From assembly GCF_009709555.1 (NCBI RefSeq), contig NZ_WJBG01000218.1:1-64000 (forward strand): a stretch of 64,000 nucleotides of DNA, given 5' to 3'. The notes beneath the pieces were generated by a model. The model was given only the letters and a program-made list of their open reading frames with translations, ran no database searches and was not told where the DNA came from. Position 1 is the stretch's first letter. Each line of letters opens with the position of its first letter. This document shows, in pieces, positions 8,130 through 16,862 of this stretch. This DNA comes from Streptomyces blattellae. GTDB lineage: Bacteria > Actinomycetota > Actinomycetes > Streptomycetales > Streptomycetaceae. The position numbers and the translations under genes are program-made.

Positions 8130-9266
8130 ATGGACCCGCACGGCCCCATAGCCCAGCGCTTCCCGCTCATCGCCCGATTCCGCCCCGCCTGCCTGCCCCT
8201 CCCCAAACGGGTACGCGCGCTCGTCGACCTGGCTGACACCGCAGTGAAACAGGCCGATCAGGGGCTCGCATCGGCCGTTTACAACCAGGCCGCGCTCATC
8301 GCCTCCGACCTTGATCTCCCCGATCTCGCCCGCGAGATGTGCCACCAGCACGCCGCCGCCTACCTCCACGCCTGCCCCCTCCCCGGCATGAGCGCGATCC
8401 GAGGACTGGAACCGGTCGTCAACCTGGCCCGCCTCCAGATCCGCGCCGGCCACGCCGATGAGGGCCGTCAGCGACTGCTCGACCTGTACAAGGCGGTCGA
8501 GGCGGGCACAGCCGCCCGGTTCGAGGGCGTTACCGTACCCGCGGACCTCACTGCGACCGGCGAAGACCGCCAGGAGGTTCGTTCCTGGCTGTGGCGCGTA
8601 CTCCTCGCCGACGGCACGCGCACCCTCACCACCGAGGGGCGATGGGCCGAGGCGCTGGCGCACATCGAAGCCCACCATGGCATCGGAAAGCGGATGCTCG
8701 ACGGTCGGCAGGTCGCCGTACTCGCCGCCCTCGCGGCGGGTGACACCGCGTGGGCAGTTGTCCTCCTTGCCGACACGATGCCCGGCGATCCGTGGGAGCA
8801 AGCCGTCACGGCATGCCTGACCGTTCTATGCCGCCGCGACGCCGGGCAGCCGATCGACGGCCATTTGGCGGACCTGGTGACGGCCTACCTCGGACGGAAG
8901 ACCGAACCCGGGATGACCGTCTTCGACACCCGGCTCGGACTTACCGTCCTCGACACGATCGGTTCCGCCGAGCCGCTCGCCGCGCACCGCATCGTCGAGG
9001 ACCTCCACCGCAGGACGGCGGACGCCGAAGACGGCAAGGCGGCCCGCGAGAACTTGGCTCATCCTCTGTTCACCGAGATCGCCACGGACCGGCAAGCGCA
9101 GGACTGTCGCGCGCTGGTGCACACCTGCGCCCTCGGCGCTGGGATCCTCCCGGACGAGCAGCGAGGAGAACTGACGGCGGCTCTGCGCGCCAGCGATAGC
9201 GTGATCCGGGAAAGCCTCGCACGTCCCTCCGAGGTCGGACGTAGATCTACTATGGAGAGAGCCTGA
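8130..9266 (+). CDS. Unrecognised 378-residue protein next to the lanthipeptide operon
   Basis: I do not recognise a family. The protein is soluble, with no signal peptide or membrane segment, and rich in Ala and Leu with many short predicted helices, for example LASAVYNQAALIASDLDLPD and AEALAHIEAHHGIGKRM, which gives it the look of a TPR-like helical-repeat protein. The ATG is preceded by GGGGGA about five bases upstream. It lies 38 bases after the operon terminator in the same direction, so it may have its own promoter. A role in regulation or in the cluster is only a guess from position. Confidence 0.75.
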   Translation: MDPHGPIAQRFPLIARFRPACLPLPKRVRALVDLADTAVKQADQGLASAVYNQAALIASDLDLPDLAREMCHQHAAAYLHACPLPGMSAIRGLEPVVNLARLQIRAGHADEGRQRLLDLYKAVEAGTAARFEGVTVPADLTATGEDRQEVRSWLWRVLLADGTRTLTTEGRWAEALAHIEAHHGIGKRMLDGRQVAVLAALAAGDTAWAVVLLADTMPGDPWEQAVTACLTVLCRRDAGQPIDGHLADLVTAYLGRKTEPGMTVFDTRLGLTVLDTIGSAEPLAAHRIVEDLHRRTADAEDGKAARENLAHPLFTEIATDRQAQDCRALVHTCALGAGILPDEQRGELTAALRASDSVIRESLARPSEVGRRSTMERA

Positions 9267-10265
9267 CGGACGCACCAACCTCGGAGCTTGTCGAGGGGCT
9301 GGAACTGCTTGCCCCTGGTTGTCCGCAGGGCGGCGATCAGCGCCGCCGTGTGTTTGACGGCTGCGGGGCTGGGACGGCAACCGCCGCGTGGACCGGGGCG
9401 TTGAAACGCTGTGGTGTGCTGCGGGCTCGGCTCGTCCCGCGCGCCCGCGCCACACACTGACTCTGCCGAAGGTCTGGATCGAGCACACCGGCATGGCCGA
9501 GGGCCGGGCCGTCTTCGCCCTGTCCGGCCTGCCCGCCGCGTAGCGACCTCCCGGGGTTCGGGCGGGCGGGTGAACGAGGGGCAAAGCCTGCCCGGGCCCC
9601 AAGCACCGCCGCGATACTGGCCGCCATGACAAGCTGACACGGGCGACGGCGGACGGCACCGAGCCCGCCTTGGACCCCGACCCGACCGCGTTCTACGGCC
9701 GGCCCAGGGACAGCCGACTGGAGGCTACGTGGCCGGAGCCTGCGGCCCCACTCGGACTGCAGGTAGGCCTCCCCACGGCTGCTGTAAGCCGGCCGTCGAG
9801 TTCGGCAGCGTGGTTGACAGGGCCGAAGATGATCTTGGCGCACGTAGTCACCCTGCTGCACGGGCACGCCAAGCTCGCCGACGACGGTGCCGCCTCGTCG
9901 AGTTCGCAAGCCGGGTCCGCGGGGAGGCCGTAGCCGGGCTGTCCCTGAAGCCGCGCACGTACGTCTTCCCTGTGTTCTCGCTGCGCTGGTGGGCGGCCCA
10001 TCCCGCGGCAAGGGCGGGAAGAGGGTTATCTTCGCCGTGCCGGCCGATCAGGACGCCGTAGAGTCGGCCGTCGTGCTGGGACCGCTGGTCGTGCGGGTCA
10101 CGGTGCAGCGTGGTCAAGACCGTCCATGGCATGCGTTCCAGGGCGGTGCCCGGTTCGGCGGTGAACTCTGCCTCGACTCCGATCACCGGCCCACTCCCGG
10201 AGCAGCCGGATCGCCTCTGCAGGGCCGCCAGCCCTCCCTGGTGACTCCGTACGGCGAAATCAGTG
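9267..10265. other. Gene-free, probably degenerate kilobase
   Basis: No intact gene is supported here. Short coding-like scraps occur, for example a plus-strand frame ending at 9543 with VWIEHTGMAEGRAVFALSG just before its stop, and a minus-strand stretch around 9870-10190 containing HDGRLYGVLIGRHGEDN. None has a start, a ribosome site and a plausible length together. The stretch lies between the lanthipeptide region and the conserved transporter region and looks like decayed accessory DNA. Confidence 0.5.
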
Positions 10266-10565
10266 TCAGCGCAGTTGCTCCCACAACTCGCGCAGGGCCC
10301 GCACCTCATCCGCGACCGAGGATACGGATCGGGAATCGACGCACGGCAGGGCGATCCGGCGGCCGGAGCTGAGGCGGACTACGACCCACTCGCCGCTCAG
10401 CTTGTTCCTGCGGATCTCGAAGTCCTGGATGTCGCTCCACGCCATTCGCCTCGTCTCCAAGGGGAAGCGCGCCTCGATGTAATCGGGGTGCGTGGTCGTC
10501 GCAAACCCCTTGCTGACCCACCACTTGCCGCTGCTGTAGGTGCGAAAAGCCGCCTCGTCTGTCAT
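10266..10565 (-). CDS. Small hypothetical protein, possibly PH-like
   Basis: This 99-residue protein begins MTDEAAFRTYSSGKWWVSKG and ends with an amphipathic helix SVADEVRALRELWEQLR. The alternating hydrophobic strands (YIEARFPLETRRMAWSDIQDFEIRR, then EWVVVRLSSGRRIALP) followed by one C-terminal helix resemble the bacterial PH-like fold that is common in small actinobacterial proteins. That fold assignment is an inference. There is no signal peptide or membrane segment. Codon use fits the surrounding genome, and it ends next to the degenerate region. Confidence 0.7.
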   Translation of the reverse strand: MTDEAAFRTYSSGKWWVSKGFATTTHPDYIEARFPLETRRMAWSDIQDFEIRRNKLSGEWVVVRLSSGRRIALPCVDSRSVSSVADEVRALRELWEQLR

Positions 10566-10825
10566 GGCCGGCGATCGTAGGCCAGCGGGACCGGGACCCC
10601 TCCCCGTTTCCCGAATGAGGCTCAGTCAGGTTGTCCTTCCGCTCCCAACCGATCGCGCACCGCGTCCCGAACCGGCCAACAAGCGAAGCTCTGCTCGCCA
10701 CGTGAGCCGTAAGACGCCACGGACAGGAACGACGAACGCGGATGTTCTCCGGCGTCGAGGGCGATCCCGCGGCTGGGTGGCACGTCAGGGGCCTGGAGGA
10801 TGCGGTGGACGCGAGAGTGCTGGTA
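10566..10825. other. Intergenic stretch
   Basis: The start regions of two minus-strand features flank this sequence. Apart from the terminator hairpin that follows at 10826-10858, I see nothing definable in it. Confidence 0.4.
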
Positions 10826-10858
10826 TCGGGCCCACCGCACCGCCGTAAGTGGGCCCGA
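10826..10858 (-). terminator. Terminator after the osmoprotectant binding protein
   Basis: TCGGGCCCAC at 10826-10835 and GTGGGCCCGA at 10849-10858 form a perfect 10-bp stem with a 13-base loop. It begins one base after the minus-strand stop codon of the binding-protein gene. Confidence 0.65.
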
Positions 10859-10859
10859 G

Positions 10860-11822
10860 TCAGTTCAGGCCGGCCGTCTTCAGCCAGGACTTGGCGACGT
10901 CCAGCGGGTCCTTGTTGTCGAGCTGGACCTGGGAGTCCAGGTCGAGCAGGGTCTTGGTGTCGAGCTTGGCGGAGACCGCGTTGAGGGCGTCGATGCCCTC
11001 CTGGGAGAGGCCGGACTTGTAGGCCAGCGGCGTCACGTTGGCGAAGCCGAAGAGGTTCTCCGGGTCCTGGAGGACGACGAACTTCTCCTTGGTGATGTTC
11101 GGGTCCGTGGTGAAGATGTCCGCGGCCTGCACGGTGTTGTCCTTCAGCGCCGCCGTGGTCAGCGGGCCGCCCGCGTCGAGCGCCTTGAAGGACTTGAACT
11201 CCAGGCCGTACACGTCCTTCAGGCCGACCAGGCCCTGCTGGCGGGTCTGGAACTCGGGCGAGCCGCCGATGACCATCTCGGGGGCCACGTCCTTGAGGTC
11301 CGCGAGGGTGGACGACGCGGTGAGGTCGTACTTCTCCGCGGTCTCCGCGTTCACCGTCACGGAGTCCTTGTCCTCGGCCGGCGAGGGTTCGAGGAGCGTC
11401 AGCTTGGAGTCGAGCTTGCTCTCCACCGCGGAGCCGACGGCCTCGACGGACGTCTGCTCCGCCTCCGGGTCCAGGTACGCCAGCAGTGAGCCGTTGTACT
11501 CCGGCAGCACGGTGATGGAACCGTTCTTGAGCATGCCGTAGGTCGTCTCGCGGCTGCCGATGTTCGGCTTGTACTCGACCTTGATGCCCTTGGCCTTCAG
11601 GGCCTCGCCGTAGATGTCGGCGAGCAGGATGCTCTCGGCGAAGTTGTTCGAGCCGACGACGACCGTGTCGCCGTCCGCCTGGTCTTCGGCCAGCGGGTTG
11701 TCCGACTCGTCGGAGTCGGACGAGCCGCACCCGGCAACGAGCGCCGCCACCGCGGCAAGGGCGACCGCGGCCGCGCGAGGGTGTCGCATGCTGGACCAGC
11801 TGCTCTTCACGGTAGAAGTCAC
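10860..11822 (-). CDS. Glycine betaine/choline-type ABC substrate-binding lipoprotein
   Basis: This is an OpuAC/ProX-like extracytoplasmic binding protein for quaternary ammonium osmoprotectants. The mature part starts with DTVVVGSNNFAESILLADIY, followed by VEYKPNIGSRETTYGMLKNG and LPEYNGSLLAYL, typical of the family. A lipoprotein signal with the lipobox LVAGC places it on the outer face of the membrane. The start given is a GTG at 11822; a GTG at 11810 or an ATG at 11789, which would begin directly with the signal peptide MRHPRAAAVALA, are also possible, and none has a strong ribosome site. Its permeases and ATPase lie 4 kb away on the same strand beyond the conservon. Confidence 0.88.
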   Translation of the reverse strand: MTSTVKSSWSSMRHPRAAAVALAAVAALVAGCGSSDSDESDNPLAEDQADGDTVVVGSNNFAESILLADIYGEALKAKGIKVEYKPNIGSRETTYGMLKNGSITVLPEYNGSLLAYLDPEAEQTSVEAVGSAVESKLDSKLTLLEPSPAEDKDSVTVNAETAEKYDLTASSTLADLKDVAPEMVIGGSPEFQTRQQGLVGLKDVYGLEFKSFKALDAGGPLTTAALKDNTVQAADIFTTDPNITKEKFVVLQDPENLFGFANVTPLAYKSGLSQEGIDALNAVSAKLDTKTLLDLDSQVQLDNKDPLDVAKSWLKTAGLN

Positions 11823-11839
11823 GATTCCCGTTCCGGGCT

Positions 11840-11890
11840 CAGAGGTTGAATGACATCAGAGGTTGAATGACATCAGAGGCTGAATGACCT
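11840..11890 (-). repeat. Three tandem 17-bp repeats in the binding-protein leader
   Basis: Three head-to-tail copies of a 17-bp unit lie at 11840-11856, 11857-11873 and 11874-11890, the last with two substitutions. On the minus strand they sit 18-68 bases upstream of the lipoprotein start. In that direction two copies each contain a five-codon frame ATG-TCA-TTC-AAC-CTC-TGA, and the stop of one overlaps the start of the next as TGATG. Confidence 0.85.
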
Positions 11891-12193
11891 GTATCTGATC
11901 CAATCCAGCCACTTCTTGGTCAGTCAAGGCCAGCCGGGTCACCAATTGGCTTCGATGCGTACCCGATCGTGAAGATACCGGGAAGGATCCGGCCGGGAGC
12001 CGCAGTCGGGTTGTAACGGATTCTTGACTCAGGGTGCGGAGGTACCGCTTCCGAAGAGCCTGTAGTCTCGCCGCAGTTGGTGAAGCACAGTGGTGTGCAG
12101 GCGCCGCTCCCCTTACATCACAATCCAGCCAGAGTCGATCAGAGACGGTCACGTGCGTTCCCGCGCCGTGCGACACCCCACGAAGGAGGCCTG

Positions 12194-14587
12194 GTGTCCA
12201 CGAACGAGGTGGGCCTAAGGCGCTTCGCCGACCGCTGGCCGTTCAGGCGCAAGCTCAACCTGCTGGTCGGCGTGCCACTCGCCGTTCTCGCCGTGCTGCT
12301 GGCATATCTCATCACCGACCAGGTGGGCCAGGCCCGGGACGCCGCAGCCGCGGCCCGGCTGGTGCGGGACAGCGCCCAGGTCGCGGAGCTGGCCGACCGG
12401 GTGAACGCCGAGCACCAGCAGGCGATCCTGCTGTCCGTGCGGTTCGAGGCCACCGAGTCCGGCGCCCGGCCCGGCATCACCGCCTTCCGCAAGGCGCAGG
12501 CCGAGGTGGACGAGCAGGTCGAGACGGTACGCGACACCTTCGGCGACCGGCTGCCGGGCACCGAGGCCCAGGCCCTGAAGGACATCGACGGCCTGTCCAG
12601 CCTGCGGACGACGATCGAGCAGGGCTATCTGCCCGCCGACAACATCGACCCCGCCTACACCAACGCCGCCAAGGCCCTGATCGACGGTCTCGGACTCGAC
12701 CGCAACCCGGCCCTCGCCGCCACCTTCACCGGCAATCTGCTGGACTCCCTGCTGCGTGCCGACGCAGCCCACAGCGCCTTCGAGACCAGCGTGTTCTCGG
12801 CGCGGACCGGAGACTCCAACGCGCTCATCGAGTTCATCGCCGCGGTCGGCAACTACGAGCTGTACACCCACCAGGCCGAGCGCTTCGCCCGGTTCGCCAC
12901 CGAGGCGCAGTCCGACGAGCTGAACGGTATCGAGCACAACGCCGCCCAGGCCGAGATCCTCCGGCACTACGCGGAACTGCAGATCGACCCCAGCGGACTG
13001 CAGGCCAGTTCACCGGCGGAGATCCGCGCCGCGTTCACCGAGGCCCTCGACGGCTACCCCGACTACCGCGCGCAGTCGCAGACCCGGCTGGAGATCACCT
13101 CCTCGCTCATCGGCCAGATCGCCGACCGCGCCGACAACGCCTCCGACGACGCCTGGTGGAACGCCGCCTGGCTGCTGGGCGTGGCGCTGCTCGGCTTCGC
13201 GCTCTGGCTGGCCCTCGCCGTGGCGGTGCGCCGCTCGGTGGTCCGCCCGGTGCAGGCCCTCACCGGCGCCGCGCAGGAGGTCGCCGAGGTCGCCGGGCGC
13301 GAACTCGCCCGGGTGGCCGACGACGACGCCGAGGACGACGGCCCGCCCCTGCTGCGGGACATGCCCGTCACCGCACGCGACGAGATCGGCGACCTCGCCG
13401 AGGCCTTCAACCAGGTGCAGACCACGGCGGCGGCGCTGCTGGAGCGCCAGGTGCTCAGCCGCCGCAACACCGCCGAGATGTTCGGCAACGTGGGCCGCCG
13501 GGTCAGCAACCTGACGACTCGTCAGCTGGCGCTCATCGACGCCGTCGAGCGCGGCGAGACCGACCCGGCGCTGCTCGAACGCCTCTACTCCATCGACCAC
13601 ATCGCGGTCCGGCTGCGCCGCAACGCGGACAGCCTGATGCTGCTGGCCGGCATCCGCGAGACCGTCCTCGACGCCGGCCCCACCACACTCACCACCGTCG
13701 TACGGGCCGCGCTCGGCCAGATCGAGGGCTTCCAGCGGGTACGGCTCGACGCACGGGCCGACGTCATGGTGGAGCCCGACATCATCGGCGACCTCACCCT
13801 GATGGTGGCCGAACTCCTGGAGAACGCCGTGTCGTTCTCGCCGGCGGGCAGCCCGGTCGAGGTGACCGTGCACACCGGCGACGAGGGCGGCACGTCGATC
13901 GTGATCGCCGACCACGGCCTGGGTATGAGCGCCGAGCGGCTGGCCGAGGAGAACGCCCGGCTGATCCGCCGTGAGCGGCTCGACCTCGTCCCGACGAAGG
14001 TGCTCGGCCTGTTCGTGGTGGGCACGCTCGCGCGCCGCTGGTCGGTCGGCATCACGCTGACCCGGACGCCGGGCGGCGGGGTGACCGCCGAGGTGGCCAT
14101 CCCGTCGTCACTGCTGCTCACGATGAGCGCGGTGACCCCGGCGCCCACGGCTCCCGCCGTGCAAGCGCCGGCCGGCCCGCACCCGTCGGCCGCGGCGGCC
14201 CGGAACGGGCCCGCCCCGCTCCCCCGCCGGGTGCCCAGACGGGAGCCGGCCGGCGCCGAGGACAAACCCGGACCCGGCACCGAGGACAAGCCCCTGATTC
14301 CCAAGCCGCGAGACGAAGCCGCCTCCGACGACGCCCAGGCCTCCGACGCCCAGGCCTCCCGCCCGCTCCGCCGCCGCGTCCGCGGAGCGACGCTCCGTAC
14401 GACCGTCGGCGACACCGATCGCCAGGCCGCGCGCCCCGCCGCACCCGCCGCCGACGCGGACGCCGTCCGCAGCGCGCTGGAGGAGTTCGAGGCGGCCGTG
14501 GAACGGGCGCACCAGGACAGCGCGAGCGCGCCCGGCCCGAAGACTTCGCAGGACCAGAACCACCTCCCGGAAGGAGCGGAGCAGTGA
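12194..14587 (+). CDS. cvnA: Conservon sensor-kinase-like protein (CvnA)
   Basis: This 797-residue membrane protein is the sensor-like component of a conservon. A membrane segment near residues 20-45 precedes a periplasmic nitrate/nitrite-sensing-type helical domain. A second segment, AWLLGVALLGFALWLALAVA near 325, leads into a HAMP-like region and a kinase-like core with LLERQVLSRRNTAEMFGNVG. The ATP-binding domain has N-box VAELLENAVSFSP near residue 538 and G-box DHGLGMS. A typical phosphoacceptor H-box is not evident, as usual in this family. The C-terminal 150 residues are a Pro/Ala-rich tail. The GTG start has GGAGG at 12185-12189. The stop overlaps cvnB. Confidence 0.9.
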   Translation: MSTNEVGLRRFADRWPFRRKLNLLVGVPLAVLAVLLAYLITDQVGQARDAAAAARLVRDSAQVAELADRVNAEHQQAILLSVRFEATESGARPGITAFRKAQAEVDEQVETVRDTFGDRLPGTEAQALKDIDGLSSLRTTIEQGYLPADNIDPAYTNAAKALIDGLGLDRNPALAATFTGNLLDSLLRADAAHSAFETSVFSARTGDSNALIEFIAAVGNYELYTHQAERFARFATEAQSDELNGIEHNAAQAEILRHYAELQIDPSGLQASSPAEIRAAFTEALDGYPDYRAQSQTRLEITSSLIGQIADRADNASDDAWWNAAWLLGVALLGFALWLALAVAVRRSVVRPVQALTGAAQEVAEVAGRELARVADDDAEDDGPPLLRDMPVTARDEIGDLAEAFNQVQTTAAALLERQVLSRRNTAEMFGNVGRRVSNLTTRQLALIDAVERGETDPALLERLYSIDHIAVRLRRNADSLMLLAGIRETVLDAGPTTLTTVVRAALGQIEGFQRVRLDARADVMVEPDIIGDLTLMVAELLENAVSFSPAGSPVEVTVHTGDEGGTSIVIADHGLGMSAERLAEENARLIRRERLDLVPTKVLGLFVVGTLARRWSVGITLTRTPGGGVTAEVAIPSSLLLTMSAVTPAPTAPAVQAPAGPHPSAAAARNGPAPLPRRVPRREPAGAEDKPGPGTEDKPLIPKPRDEAASDDAQASDAQASRPLRRRVRGATLRTTVGDTDRQAARPAAPAADADAVRSALEEFEAAVERAHQDSASAPGPKTSQDQNHLPEGAEQ

Positions 14588-15060
14588 GCACGTCGACAGG
14601 TGACACTCCCACGGGAGGCGCCACGCCCGACGAACTGCGGGCCGCAGCAGCCGACTTCACCTGGCTGCTAAACCGTTTCGCCACCGAGACCGCGGGCGTC
14701 GTCGACGCCATCGCGGTGTCCTCCGACGGTCTGCTGATCGCGGTGGCGCAACTACGGGAGCGGGCGCACTCCGAGCGGCTGGCCGCGATCGTCTCCGGCC
14801 TCACCAGCCTGGCCGCCGGCGCCTCCGGCAACTACGGCCTGGGCGCCCTGAACAAGGTCATCATCGACCTGGAGGGCGGCCATGTCCTGGTCTCCGCGAT
14901 CGGCAGCGGCGCCGTGCTCGGCGTGGTCGCCGACAAGGAGGCCAAGCTGGGCAACATCGCGTACGAGATGACGCTGTTCGCCAACCGTGCCGGTGCCGCG
15001 CTCAGCCCGCAGCTCGTGCTCGAACTGAAGAACACCGTCGGCGTCCCGTCCACGGGCTGA
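14584..15060 (+). CDS. cvnB: Conservon roadblock/LC7 protein (CvnB)
   Basis: This 158-residue protein has the roadblock/LC7 fold, with FTWLLNRFATETAGVVDAIA followed by AVSSDGLLIAVAQL and a second half ending in LALELKNTVG-like sequence. Roadblock proteins act with small Ras-like GTPases, often as non-catalytic partners or activators. In conservons this protein is thought to link the sensor CvnA and the GTPase CvnD in a heterotrimeric-G-protein-like assembly at the membrane. The GTG start overlaps the cvnA stop (GTGA), fixing the start and showing translational coupling. Confidence 0.92.
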   Translation: MSTSTGDTPTGGATPDELRAAAADFTWLLNRFATETAGVVDAIAVSSDGLLIAVAQLRERAHSERLAAIVSGLTSLAAGASGNYGLGALNKVIIDLEGGHVLVSAIGSGAVLGVVADKEAKLGNIAYEMTLFANRAGAALSPQLVLELKNTVGVPSTG

Positions 15061-15094
15061 CCGGCACCGCCCGGCCGAGAAGGAGCACAGACCC

Positions 15095-15529
15095 ATGGCG
15101 GACGGCCGTACGCCGAGCGGTGCCGGCGAGGACGGCTCACCGGAGCCGGTGGGCCCCGCCTCCGCGGTGCGGCCGTTCCTGGTCACCGCCGGCCGGGTGG
15201 CGCCGAACTCGTCCGGCCGGACGATGCCCGTCGAGACCCAGGTGGTGGCCACCGCCGAGGGCCTCGACGCGCTCGACCGGCTCTCCTTCGAACAGCACGA
15301 CATCGTCGCCGCCTGCCGGCAGCCGCAGTCCATCGCGGAGATCGCGGCCCGGCTGCGGCTGCACCTCAACGTGGTCCGTATCCTCTCCGAAGACCTACGG
15401 GCGGCTGGGCAGTTGACGGTGTACGTGCCCAGCACCGACGCCACCCACGACTCATCCGTCCTGCGCAGGGTTATCGATGGCCTCCGTGCCATCCCCGACT
15501 CCCGGGGGGTACTCCGTGACTCCGACTGA
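15095..15529 (+). CDS. cvnC: Conservon DUF742 protein (CvnC)
   Basis: This 144-residue DUF742 protein has the expected RPFLVTAGRVAPNSSGR motif near the N terminus and a winged-helix-like C-terminal half (LSFEQHDIVAACRQPQSIAE, then LNVVRILSEDLRAAGQLTV). Its biochemical role is not established beyond membership of the conservon complex. AAGGAG lies about eleven bases before the ATG. Its 3' end overlaps the GTPase gene by 14 bases if that gene starts at the GTG at 15516. Confidence 0.9.
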   Translation: MADGRTPSGAGEDGSPEPVGPASAVRPFLVTAGRVAPNSSGRTMPVETQVVATAEGLDALDRLSFEQHDIVAACRQPQSIAEIAARLRLHLNVVRILSEDLRAAGQLTVYVPSTDATHDSSVLRRVIDGLRAIPDSRGVLRDSD

Positions 15530-16115
15530 ACCGGTCACCGGCCGCGCGGCTGCACAGACCGCCGTACGACCGCCGCTGCCGGTGAAGATGGTGATCGCGG
15601 GCGGCTTCGGTGTGGGCAAGACCACCGCGGTCGGCTCGATCTCCGAGATAGAGCCGCTGACCACCGAGGCAGCGATCACCGAGGTCGCCGCGGGGGTGGA
15701 CGACCTCTCCCACACGCCCCGCAAGACCACGACCACGGTCGCCATGGACTTCGGGTGCATCACCATCGACCCGACGCTGAAGCTGTATCTGTTCGGTACG
15801 CCCGGGCAGGACCGGTTCGGGTTCATGTGGGACGACATCGTCGAGGGCGCGGTCGGCGGCCTGGTCATCGTCGACACCCGCCGCCTCGACGACTGCTACG
15901 CCGCCGTCGACTACTTCGAGCACAAGCAGGTTCCGTTCGCGGTCGCCGTCAACGCCTTCGACGGCAAGGTCGAGCACGGACTCGACGAGGTCCGCTGGGC
16001 GCTTGACGTCGCCGAGCACATCCCGGTCATCGTCTTCGACGCGCGTGAGCGGGGCTCGGTCCGCGACGCGCTGCTGGTCGTACTGGAACTGGCGCTGGCC
16101 CGCAGCGAGGGGTGA
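15516..16115 (+). CDS. cvnD: Conservon small GTPase (CvnD)
   Basis: This is the Ras-like ATP/GTP-binding protein of the conservon. The P-loop GGFGVGKTT lies near residues 29-37, switch II region FGTPGQDRFGFMWDDI follows, and the base-recognition motif is the variant VAVNAFDG. The protein has about 199 residues from the GTG at 15516, which overlaps the cvnC stop by 14 bases. An in-frame ATG at 15477 would add 13 residues and make a larger overlap. No cytochrome P450 gene follows, so this conservon has four genes rather than the five-gene form. The next gene is on the other strand. Confidence 0.9.
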   Translation: MTPTEPVTGRAAAQTAVRPPLPVKMVIAGGFGVGKTTAVGSISEIEPLTTEAAITEVAAGVDDLSHTPRKTTTTVAMDFGCITIDPTLKLYLFGTPGQDRFGFMWDDIVEGAVGGLVIVDTRRLDDCYAAVDYFEHKQVPFAVAVNAFDGKVEHGLDEVRWALDVAEHIPVIVFDARERGSVRDALLVVLELALARSEG

Positions 16116-16196
16116 CGGGTTCGTGCTTCACCTGCGGGCCGTCTGTGACTGGTCGGCGCCGCACCAGACCGACAACGCCTCGCGGCCGCGGAGCGC

Positions 16197-16862
16197 TTAC
16201 GCGCGGCGTACGCCCCGTGACACCGAGAGGCGGCCCGCTGCCCAGAACACGCCGAGCGTGACCAAGGCCAGGGCGGCGACCAGCGTGGCGCCGCCGACGA
16301 CCTTCTCGTAGTCACGCTGGTAGAGGCCGTCGACGATGTAGCGGCCGAGGCCGCCGAAGCTGACGTAGGCGGCGATGGTGGCCGTCGAGACGATCTGGAT
16401 GGCGGCCGAGCGCAGTCCGCTGAGGATCAGCGGGAGCGCGACCGGCAGTTCGACCCGGAACAGGACCTCGGTCTCGGCCATGCCCATGCCGCGGGCGGCG
16501 TCCACCGGCGCGGGATCGACGGAGCGCATCGCCTCGTAGGTGGTGACGAGGATGGGCGGGATCGCCAGCACGACCAGCGGGATCATGACGGGCGCCAGGC
16601 CGAGGCCCAGCAGTACGAACATCAGCACCATCAGGCCGAAGCTGGGCAACGCGCGGCCCGCGGTGGCGATGAGGGCGAGGATGTTGCCGCCGCGTCCGGT
16701 GTGGCCGGTGAGCAGGCCGACCGGCAGTCCGACGGCGGCGGCGATGGCGAGCGCCTCCAGCGTGTACTGGATGTGCTCGGCGAGCCGGGTCGGGATGCCG
16801 TCGTAGCCCTGCCAGTGGGCGCTGTCGCTGAAGAAGGCGTCGATGTAGTTCAGGACGTTCAC
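16197..16862 (-). CDS. Osmoprotectant ABC transporter permease, distal copy
   Basis: This 221-residue ProW/OpuBB-like integral membrane protein has about five to six hydrophobic segments and the coupling helix region EAMRSVDPAPVDAARGMGMAETE that contacts the ATPase. It is the second permease of the operon. The GTG at 16862 overlaps the stop of the upstream permease as GTGA, which sets the start. The operon order is ATPase, permease, permease, read on the minus strand; the expected binding protein is missing at its end and is found at 10860-11822 beyond the conservon. Confidence 0.9.
   Translation of the reverse strand: MNVLNYIDAFFSDSAHWQGYDGIPTRLAEHIQYTLEALAIAAAVGLPVGLLTGHTGRGGNILALIATAGRALPSFGLMVLMFVLLGLGLAPVMIPLVVLAIPPILVTTYEAMRSVDPAPVDAARGMGMAETEVLFRVELPVALPLILSGLRSAAIQIVSTATIAAYVSFGGLGRYIVDGLYQRDYEKVVGGATLVAALALVTLGVFWAAGRLSVSRGVRRA

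Noticed and set aside
11856-12176. 106-codon minus-strand frame upstream of the conservon
   Set aside because: It covers the divergent leader and repeats, has no recognisable domain and no ribosome site. The repeats themselves are reported instead.
12034-13974. Long plus-strand frame of 646 codons inside the conservon sensor gene
   Set aside because: It is a shadow frame, rich in Arg, Pro and Gly and with no domain, while the overlapping frame encodes a complete CvnA.
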